64,000 bases of DNA from the NCBI GenBank assembly GCA_021801255.1, contig JAJYYH010000063.1, positions 1 through 64,000 of the forward strand, written 5' to 3'. The stretch comes from Pseudomonadota bacterium (GTDB taxonomy: Bacteria > Pseudomonadota > Alphaproteobacteria > Acetobacterales > Acetobacteraceae). Positions 57,055 to 64,000 of the stretch are shown here, piece by piece. The position numbers and the translations under genes are program-made. Each line of letters begins with the position of its first letter. Positions within the stretch are counted from its first letter, which is position 1. Under the pieces are notes generated by a model. That model did not search any database. It had not been told where the DNA came from and worked only from the letters and a program-made list of their open reading frames with translations.

Positions 57055-57590
57055 GCTTTCTTCACGGTCTTGCTCGCGGTCTTGCGGGTCGGGGCGACCG
57101 GGCACGGGGTCAGGGTGGTCGGCTGCGGGATCGCCTGGGCGGTGGCGAAACCAGGCAGCGCCGTGCCGTCATGCAGCGCCAGGGCCTGATCAAACAAGCC
57201 GACATTATGGGCGCAGAACAGCGTGCCCTGTTGCTCGCCAATCTCGGATTCACTGTTGGCGAGCAACGTCGTGTACTGGTCGTGCTGCTGGCGCGCGCTT
57301 CGGCCATAGGCACGCCCGAAATAGCCATCGAGGGCCTTTTCCTGGCGCACCAGGTCTGCACGGTAGCGGGTCACGAAATCGTTGTATTTTTCGCGCGCGT
57401 TGCAGGTCAACGCGGTAACCATCAAGCGACTCTTGAGGGCCGCGACGTTGAAGGCGTTGAGATCGGCGGGACGGGCGCAGGCACCGGCTTCGGCGACATA
57501 GGGTATGAGCAGTGCCGCGGCGAACGCCCCGGCGCGCAGCCGGCGCGTAAGACGGCCAAATCCTGACGGGCGTCCTGGTTCTCTGGGCAT
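57039..57590 (-). CDS. Hypothetical exported protein
   Basis: Signal peptide AGAFAAALLIPYVAEAGA; ALKSRLMVTALTCNAREKYNDFVTRYRADLV. Confidence 0.65.
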   Translation of the reverse strand: MPREPGRPSGFGRLTRRLRAGAFAAALLIPYVAEAGACARPADLNAFNVAALKSRLMVTALTCNAREKYNDFVTRYRADLVRQEKALDGYFGRAYGRSARQQHDQYTTLLANSESEIGEQQGTLFCAHNVGLFDQALALHDGTALPGFATAQAIPQPTTLTPCPVAPTRKTASKTVKKASATP

Positions 57591-57683
57591 GCGGCACTCC
57601 AACACTCTGGCCTTGTCATCCGCGCGATAGAGACACTTTCACCGCCCGGCAAGAGGGCGGATCGTGGATCGCGCGCGGCGCGC

Positions 57684-58457
57684 TCAGCGCGGCACGGAAA
57701 AACCGAGAAAGCCCATCGCCAAATCCGGCGTGCCAGCGAAAGCGGTTGACCCAGCATCGCTGGCGGCGCTCGCGATGGGGACGCCGTGATAGGCGATCTG
57801 CTGCGCCGCGACGATCCGCTGGCCGCCGGAGAGCGGCTTGTCGCCGGGCTTCCCCGCCTTAGAGGCGCTGCGCGCGGGGATCGGCGGCGGCGGTTGTGCG
57901 TCGCCTTCCGCGGTATCGCTCGCTGCGCCACGCATCGAGAGCAGCGTAAAGGTGATGGGGTTGCGGCCGAGATCGATCGAGAGTTCGAGCGGCGTCTCGC
58001 CCAGCACGTCGCGGGCGTCGAGCCGCGCGCCGCGCGCCAGGGCGTCGCGGGCCGCGGCGAGATCGCCGCGCTCGATGGCGTCGAACAGGGCGTCGTTGGG
58101 CGACATCTCGGCCGCCGGCCGCGAGGGCGGGGCAATGCTGTCGGTGGTCGAGACCGATCCCGGCAGAGCGGGCGCGAGTACCGGTTTGTCATCGGCGTTC
58201 GAGCCGGCCGGTCCACTGCCACTAGCGCCGGCACCGCCCATGCTCGGCGAACCACCGATCCCCGGTGTCGCGACCTGCGCCACGGCCAGCCCGGGAAGCC
58301 CCAGGGCGAGCGCCAGAACGGTGGGCAGGAACCGGACCGGTCTCGGCGCGCGGCGGCGACTGGACTTGGCGCCCAGGCCGGCCTTGGCGTCCAGGTTCGC
58401 GGAACGAGCGCCAGGGGAAGAAGTGCGGCGGGGCATCGTCATGAAAATCCCTCGCAT
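57684..58457 (-). CDS. Exported protein with ankyrin-like repeat
   Basis: NDALFDAIERGDLAAARDALARGARLDARDVLGETPLELSIDLG; Gly/Ser/Pro-rich linkers. Confidence 0.65.
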   Translation of the reverse strand: MRGIFMTMPRRTSSPGARSANLDAKAGLGAKSSRRRAPRPVRFLPTVLALALGLPGLAVAQVATPGIGGSPSMGGAGASGSGPAGSNADDKPVLAPALPGSVSTTDSIAPPSRPAAEMSPNDALFDAIERGDLAAARDALARGARLDARDVLGETPLELSIDLGRNPITFTLLSMRGAASDTAEGDAQPPPPIPARSASKAGKPGDKPLSGGQRIVAAQQIAYHGVPIASAASDAGSTAFAGTPDLAMGFLGFSVPR

Positions 58458-58460
58458 GCG

Positions 58461-58565
58461 TCAGAGGACGAAAACCTATTCAACTGCAAAAGAACCCCCT
58501 CCTCGGAACATTGGTTTTCCCAACCGATTGCTGGGCGCGAGGGCATTCTTTTTCAAACTCTCAGT
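58461..58565 (-). repeat. Dispersed stop-adjacent element, copy C
   Basis: tcagaggacgaaaacctattcaactgcaaaagaaccccctcctcggaacattggttttcccaaccgattgctgggcgcgagggcattctttttcaaactctcag; TCA at 58561-58563 is the TspO stop. Confidence 0.85.
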
Positions 58566-59214
58566 TCAGCCACCAGAAGCCGACATTGAGATAGGCCGCA
58601 TAGGCGGTCCAGAGCCCATAGGGCAGTAGGAATGCCATGGCAAGCCTATCGAGGCGCGCGAAGGCGCGGAGCGTGAATGCGATCAGCAAGAGCAGCACGG
58701 CGATGACGATGAGACCGGCGAGCGGGCTTTCGAGGCCAAAAAACGCCGGCGTCCAGAGCGCGTTGCACAGCAACTGCCAGCCCCAGAGACGCAGCGCCGC
58801 CGCCCGCCGCGCCGGTGCCCGCGCGCCATCGCGCCAGATCCGCCAGGCGGCGATGCCGATCATCACATAGAGCACGGTCCAGACGATGGGAAAAACCCGA
58901 TTGGGCGGCGTGCCGGGCGGACGGGTAAGGGAAGGGTACCAATCATGCACCGAAAGCTCGGTGATGGTTCCGGTGGCCCCGCCCACCAAGAGGCAAAGCC
59001 CGACAAACCCGACCAAGGCAAACAGCAGCGACCACGGCGAGGAGGCGCCCGGGGACGTGCCACGTTCGGGAGAATTGATATTCTGGAAGACACCACCCTC
59101 CGCGTTGCGCGGCCTTGGCCGCAAATGGCACCGCTCGCTCAAGCGCGAGATTAGCGGCTTTCCTGCCGCCAGGCGATCACCACGACCGCCAGAATGATCG
59201 CCAGCGCCGCCCAT
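58561..59214 (-). CDS. TspO/MBR family protein
   Basis: WYPSLTRPPGTPPNRVFPIVWTVLYVMIGIAAWRIW...LLCNALWTPAFFGLESPLAGL; start probably internal to this ORF. Confidence 0.9.
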   Translation of the reverse strand: MGGAGDHSGGRGDRLAAGKPLISRLSERCHLRPRPRNAEGGVFQNINSPERGTSPGASSPWSLLFALVGFVGLCLLVGGATGTITELSVHDWYPSLTRPPGTPPNRVFPIVWTVLYVMIGIAAWRIWRDGARAPARRAAALRLWGWQLLCNALWTPAFFGLESPLAGLIVIAVLLLLIAFTLRAFARLDRLAMAFLLPYGLWTAYAAYLNVGFWWLN

Positions 59215-61232
59215 GCCGGCAAGAGGGGCAGAGCCGCGACCCCGGTCACGATATGGGCATCATTGCGGGTCAGGCCAATCCAATGTGCCCCCGACGATCG
59301 CGCTTCGGGCATGGTGCGGCGCAGCGTCGGGGCGCCCTCGGGCACCAGCCAATGGATCCCGCCGCCGCTCGCCCGTACCAGCGGCGCGAGCTTGGTCGCG
59401 GTGGCGCGGAGATCGGCCATTTCGATAGGATCGCCGCCACCCGCCGCGGCATAGGCCGTGCGGGAGCCATCGCCGATGCGCCAGACGCCGGGAAGCGTCG
59501 CCGGCAGGCTGGCGCGGTCCTCGCCCGGCGCCGCCGGGGTTAGCGTCACCGCCGTTTCATGCCCTTCGGGATCGGTCACCGTCACGGTCTCGGGGGGGTG
59601 CGCGGCGATGCTGCGGCTGGTGATTTCGAGCCGCCCCCCCGTGATGCGCGCCGCGAGCGCGTTTTCCTCGAGTTCCGGCTCCTTCATCAGCCAGTGCGCG
59701 ACGCGCCGCAGCAATTCCGCCTGCGGCCCACCGCCCTGGTGGCCCCTCGACCAGAGCCAGATCTGATCGGAAAGCAGCATCGCGACGCGCCCCTTGCCGA
59801 CATGATCGAGCAGCAGGAGCGGCTGGCCGTCCGGGGTTTGCATCACCACCTGGCCATGCACGTCGCTAACCGCGATATGGCGATACCAAGAGCCCCAGCT
59901 CGGGGGCGCGCCGTCGTGCCAGCCGGGGAGTTGGGCGGTGACCGGATGGCGCGCGCCGAGCGCGGTGATCTCGGGGCGGAAGGCGCCCTCGGCGACCGCG
60001 CCGTCGCCTTCTTGCGGCTGGGCCGGCAGGATATCGGCGAGCGGGGTGGCACTCAGGCTGCCGGGGCCGGCGAATTCCGGCCCGACGCTGAGCAAGAGCG
60101 CGCCACCACGGCGGACATAGTCGGCGATGTTGCGGAGATAGGCCGGAGGCAGAATGCCGCGATTCTGGAAGCGGTCGAGGATGATTAGGTCGAACTGGCT
60201 GATTTTCACCTGGAACAGCTCACGCACCGGAAAGGCGATCAGCGCCAGCTCATTGAGCGGCGTGAGGTCGTCCTTCTCGGGGGGGCGGAGAATGGTGAAA
60301 TGTACCAGATCAACCGCCGGATCGGCCTTCAGGAGCCGCCGCCAGGTACGCTCCCCGGGATGCGGCTCGCCGGAGACGAGCAGCACGCGGAGCCGGTCGC
60401 GCACGCCGTTGATGGTCACCACGGCGCGGCTATTGAGCGCGGTGACGGCGCCCGGCAAGGGATCGGCCTGCAGCTCGATCACCGTCGGGCCGGCCCGCGT
60501 GATCGGGATGCGCAGGGTATGGGGGGTGCCAATCGGAGCGGGTTCGCGGCGCGGTGGATCGCCGTCGCGACGCAGCGTGATCACGGTTTCGGCGGCCGGA
60601 TGGGCGACCCCGAGATCGTCGATCTCAATGCGGAGCGTGACGTCGTGGCCGACGATGCCGTAGCTCGGGGCTTCGAGCACGCGCAGGCTGCGGTCGGTTT
60701 CCTCGCCGCGCGCGGGGATCAGCACATGGAGCGGCGCTTTCCCCCAATCCGGCCGGGCCGGGATGTCATGCACCTGGCCCGCGGTGATCGCGACGATGCC
60801 GGCGAGGCGATCGCGCGGGATATCGGCCAGCGCGCGGCCGGCAGCGGCGAAAAGCTGCGTGCCGCCATGGCCGGTATCGGGCACGACGACGCTTTGCAGG
60901 GTGAGATCGCCCATCCCCCCCGCCGCAGCGGTAATCTCCCGCCGCGCCGCCTCGGCGACTGCCGCGCGGTCGCCGATCCGCATGACGGCACTTTGATCGA
61001 TGACGAGAAGCGCGATATCGGCCAGCCCCTGGCGCGTCTCGCGCACCAGTGTCGGCCCGGCGAGCCAGAGCAGCAGCACCGCGAAGGCCAGGGCCCGCCA
61101 GCCCACGCCGCGCGCCCGCCGCCAGAGGGCCAGCGCAAGCACCAGCAGGGAGATCGCGGCGAGGGCCGCGAGCACGTCTAGCGAAACGAGAGGGGCGAAG
61201 CGCAGCGCGGCGAGGGTGTCATGGGTATTCAT
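59151..61232 (-). CDS. Membrane protein with glutamine-amidotransferase-like domain
   Basis: N-terminal TMs, VRRGGALLLSVGPEFAGPGSL, WSRGHQGGGPQAELLRRVAHWLMKEPELEE; operonic with the DUF4159 gene. Confidence 0.8.
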   Translation of the reverse strand: MNTHDTLAALRFAPLVSLDVLAALAAISLLVLALALWRRARGVGWRALAFAVLLLWLAGPTLVRETRQGLADIALLVIDQSAVMRIGDRAAVAEAARREITAAAGGMGDLTLQSVVVPDTGHGGTQLFAAAGRALADIPRDRLAGIVAITAGQVHDIPARPDWGKAPLHVLIPARGEETDRSLRVLEAPSYGIVGHDVTLRIEIDDLGVAHPAAETVITLRRDGDPPRREPAPIGTPHTLRIPITRAGPTVIELQADPLPGAVTALNSRAVVTINGVRDRLRVLLVSGEPHPGERTWRRLLKADPAVDLVHFTILRPPEKDDLTPLNELALIAFPVRELFQVKISQFDLIILDRFQNRGILPPAYLRNIADYVRRGGALLLSVGPEFAGPGSLSATPLADILPAQPQEGDGAVAEGAFRPEITALGARHPVTAQLPGWHDGAPPSWGSWYRHIAVSDVHGQVVMQTPDGQPLLLLDHVGKGRVAMLLSDQIWLWSRGHQGGGPQAELLRRVAHWLMKEPELEENALAARITGGRLEITSRSIAAHPPETVTVTDPEGHETAVTLTPAAPGEDRASLPATLPGVWRIGDGSRTAYAAAGGGDPIEMADLRATATKLAPLVRASGGGIHWLVPEGAPTLRRTMPEARSSGAHWIGLTRNDAHIVTGVAALPLLPAWAALAIILAVVVIAWRQESR

Positions 61233-63907
61233 TGTCCGAGCCGCTCCAGGATCGCCGGGACATGCACCTGATCGCCCTTATAATTGCCGGTCAGGGCATA
61301 CATCACGAGATTGACGCCGAACCGGTAGGCGAGCAGGCGCTGGCGGTCGCCGCCGGGGATGACGGCGTAGGGATGATGGCCTTCGTCATCGACCGCCCAG
61401 GCGGCGGCCCAGTCATTGGCGCCGATGATCACCGGGCTCACGCTGTCATTGCTGCGGTCCTGGTCGCGCTGCACCCAGACACTGGCGCCGTCATAGCGCC
61501 CGGGGAAATCGCGGAGCAGGAAAAACGTGCGCGCCAGCACATGATCGACGGTGAGCGGCGCGAGCGGCGGAATCGCGAGTTCCCGGCCGAGCCGGCGCAG
61601 CGCCGCCGCGCCACCCGGGTTGAAATCCGCCCCGGCCGCGGCATCGCGGGTGTCGATGAGGATGATCCCGCCATGGCTCATGTAATCGTTGAGCGCGTTC
61701 ACCTCGGCCGGAGAGGGGCTCGGCGCGTCGGCGAGGATCGGCCAGTAGAGCAGCGGGTAGAAGCTCAGATCGTCCTCGCCGGGCTTGACCGCGGCCGGCG
61801 TCGCGAGCGCCGCCGCGGTGCGCTGGTTGACATAGTCCGAGAGCCCGGCAAGCCCGGCGCGGGAGACCTGATCGACCGTGCCATCCCCGGTGACCACGTA
61901 GGCCAGCCGTGTCTCGAGCGCCGGGTTGGGGCTCGCCGGCCATTCGGCATGAGCCGCGAGCGGGAGCGCAAGGAGGAGGGTGAAGCCTGCCAGCCGTGGC
62001 CGCAGCAAGCCGCGCAAGCCGAGCGAGACGATCAGATCGAGCGCCAGGAGCGCAAGGGCCATGCCGAGCAAAAGCGGCCCGAAATCGCGCGTCCGGCCGA
62101 TCGCGGCGAGCGAGGCCTGCTGCGCTCCGGCGATCGGGGCGCTTGCCGCGAGCGGCGGCAGACCATCGGCGAGGTTGCGCGCTTCCCGTGCGTTCTCCGG
62201 TCCATAGAGCCCCGGCGGCGCCGCTGGCCCGGCCGGGGTGGTGGCGAGCGCGTTGGCGGGAAGGGCGCGGGCGGCGGGTGGCGGCGGGCCGAGCACGCCG
62301 AAGCCATCGAGGGTCTCGGCCGGGGCGAGCGGCGTCGCATCGGGGGTTGCCGCGACCCCGGCCGAGAGCTGCACGATGCGCCGCAGCATGTCCACGAAGA
62401 GGCCGGAGAGCGGCAGATTCGACCAATCGTCATTGGCGGTGACGTGGAACAGCACGATCCGCCCGGGCCCACGCGCCGCGCTGGTCACCAGCGGCGTGCC
62501 ATCGGAGAGCGAGGCCCAGGTCTCGGAGGCAAGCCGCGCCGAGGGCTCGGCCAGAACCTGCCGCGCGATGCTGACCTCCGCCGGCGTCGGCAGGCCGGCG
62601 AAGGGAGAGTCCGGCGGGAAGGGCGCGAGATGGGCTGGCTTGTCCCACGACATCGCCCCCCCCAGCGTGCGATCGCCGAGCAGCAGCGGCACCGGGAGGA
62701 AGTCATCGGGATGGGCGGCCAGGCGCGGGCCGGCAAAGCGCACCAGCACCCCACCCTGCGCGAGGAAACGCGCCACCCCCTCGGCCTCCACGCCCTCGCC
62801 GAGCGGCCGGTCGGCGAGGATCAGCACCGCCAGCTTGCTTGCCAGGAGGCGCGCGAGATCGCCTTCGCGGATTTCGGCGAAGGGCGCGAGCGCCCGGCGG
62901 AGATAATAGAGATCGCCAATCAGCGGCGCATCGGCGGCGGTCGCATCGGCGGCGGCGAGCCCGACCGGGCGGCGCCGCCAGCGTTCATCGAGCAGCACCA
63001 CGCCCCCCGCCGAGGCGGGGCCGACGAGCACCAGCCGGGCGAGCTGGTTGCGCAGTTCGGGCGGCAAGGCGATCGCCCGCTCGGCCGTCGCGGCACCCGG
63101 CGCCCCCCGCAGCTCGACCCGCGCCAAAGTCCGGCCATCGCCGGTCTCAGCCAGGATGGCGGCGGGGGGTGTGGCACCGCCGGGGATTTGTGCCATGCGG
63201 GCGATCAGCGCCGCAGCGGTGGCCCGCGGGGGCAGCAGCAGGCGGAGAGGGACCGGGGCACGCAACTCCAGCACATGGCCGGCGGCTTTGAGCGCGCCGG
63301 CGAAGGCGGGGTCGCCCCCGGTCGCAAGGCCATCGGCGAGATAGACGATGCCGGCGTCGCGGACCGCCGCAAGCGCGCGGGCGCTCGCGTCGCGGTCGGG
63401 CGGCCAGGGCAGGGGCGCGAGGGCGGCCAGCCGGGCGCGCGCCGCGGCGACCGGGAGCGCCGGGCTGAGCCGGGGCGGGCTGCCATCGGCGCTGGGCGCG
63501 GTGGCGAGGAGCGCCACATCGCGGCCGGCGCGCGCCGCGCGATCGAGAATACCTTGTGCCGCTGCGATGCGGGCCGACCAGTCCGCCGCCGCCGCCCAGC
63601 CGTTATCGATCACCAGCAAAACCGTGCCCTGCCCCGGCAGCGCGGAACCCGCCTCGCGGAGCGGCCCGGCAAGGCCAATGATCAGCAGCACGGCCGCGAG
63701 CAGGCGCAGAACGAGCAGCCAGAGCGGCGTGCGGGCGCTGGTTTCCTCCTTGGTCGGCAAGCCGAGCAGCAGCCGGATCGCCGGGAAATTCTGCCGCCGC
63801 GGCGCCGGCGGCGTCACCCGCAGCAGCCACCACAGGAGCGGCAGGCCGGCCAGCGCCAGCAGCAACCAGGGCGAGGCGAAACCGAACGCGGCCACGCCAC
63901 GCATCAA
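61229..63907 (-). CDS. DUF4159/BatA-N-terminal domain membrane protein
   Basis: FASPWLLLALAGLPLLWWLLRVTPPAPRR N-terminus; C-terminal PLLYWPILADAPSPSPAEVNALNDYMSHGGIILIDTRDA... Confidence 0.85.
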   Translation of the reverse strand: MMRGVAAFGFASPWLLLALAGLPLLWWLLRVTPPAPRRQNFPAIRLLLGLPTKEETSARTPLWLLVLRLLAAVLLIIGLAGPLREAGSALPGQGTVLLVIDNGWAAAADWSARIAAAQGILDRAARAGRDVALLATAPSADGSPPRLSPALPVAAARARLAALAPLPWPPDRDASARALAAVRDAGIVYLADGLATGGDPAFAGALKAAGHVLELRAPVPLRLLLPPRATAAALIARMAQIPGGATPPAAILAETGDGRTLARVELRGAPGAATAERAIALPPELRNQLARLVLVGPASAGGVVLLDERWRRRPVGLAAADATAADAPLIGDLYYLRRALAPFAEIREGDLARLLASKLAVLILADRPLGEGVEAEGVARFLAQGGVLVRFAGPRLAAHPDDFLPVPLLLGDRTLGGAMSWDKPAHLAPFPPDSPFAGLPTPAEVSIARQVLAEPSARLASETWASLSDGTPLVTSAARGPGRIVLFHVTANDDWSNLPLSGLFVDMLRRIVQLSAGVAATPDATPLAPAETLDGFGVLGPPPPAARALPANALATTPAGPAAPPGLYGPENAREARNLADGLPPLAASAPIAGAQQASLAAIGRTRDFGPLLLGMALALLALDLIVSLGLRGLLRPRLAGFTLLLALPLAAHAEWPASPNPALETRLAYVVTGDGTVDQVSRAGLAGLSDYVNQRTAAALATPAAVKPGEDDLSFYPLLYWPILADAPSPSPAEVNALNDYMSHGGIILIDTRDAAAGADFNPGGAAALRRLGRELAIPPLAPLTVDHVLARTFFLLRDFPGRYDGASVWVQRDQDRSNDSVSPVIIGANDWAAAWAVDDEGHHPYAVIPGGDRQRLLAYRFGVNLVMYALTGNYKGDQVHVPAILERLGQ

Positions 63908-64000
63908 GCGAGCGCCGTGTAGAGCGCGAGCAGCGCGGTCTCCGGCGGCTGATCGGTGGTGTGGCTGAAAAACCCGAACCGCGCCGCCCGCGCGAGATCG
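63904..64000 (-). CDS. DUF58 domain protein, C-terminal fragment (runs off the window)
   Basis: Hand translation: DLARAARFGFFSHTTDQPPETALLALYTALA*; ATGA-type overlap with the DUF4159 gene. Confidence 0.65.
   Translation of the reverse strand, partial: DLARAARFGFFSHTTDQPPETALLALYTALA

Noticed and set aside
61049-63922. 957-aa plus-strand ORF opposite the DUF4159 gene
   Set aside because: Antisense shadow; extremely Arg/Gly/Glu-rich, no domain.
1-64000. Prophage, integrative element, CRISPR-Cas or defence island
   Set aside because: No integrase, capsid, transposase, Cas, restriction or toxin-antitoxin proteins recognised; gene content is mainly core metabolism.

Overview
High-GC chromosomal DNA, most likely from an alphaproteobacterium of Rhodospirillales/Acetobacteraceae type. 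This is inferred from gene content, not from a search. Most of the window is housekeeping or core-accessory genes: rpmJ; glycolate oxidase glcDEF; a sulfotransferase; a P1-family peptidase; a histone-H1-like Lys/Ala/Thr-rich protein; prpD-prpC; hopanoid genes hpnL / hpnA-B-C-D-E-shc-hpnG; a ribose-type ABC importer; an orphan KS + chain-length-factor pair behind hemF; the bc1 complex (petABC); carD, fdxA, an S4 protein and a SUV3-like helicase; a histidine kinase; ccmAB; acnA; a FUSC-family membrane protein; SCO; ribonucleotide reductase nrdB/nrdA; a Na/Pi symporter-PhoU protein; cupredoxin + FTR1 iron permease + nitroreductase with a Fur-like box; two large glycosyltransferases; TspO; and a DUF58/DUF4159 membrane-protein operon. 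I saw no prophage, CRISPR array, transposase, tRNA or rRNA. The strongest unexplained signals lie between genes: (1) a dispersed ~100-bp element with imperfect inverted arms whose TGAGAG edge coincides with or closely follows stop codons (three copies plus one partial); (2) short tandem duplications spanning or abutting stop codons in several unrelated genes; (3) a perfect 30-bp inverted repeat at the first base of the window; (4) two ~40-aa lipoprotein ORFs between nrdA and nrdB that are absent from the supplied ORF track; (5) a glycosyltransferase reading frame with no usable in-frame start codon. No clearly new multi-gene system was demonstrated.
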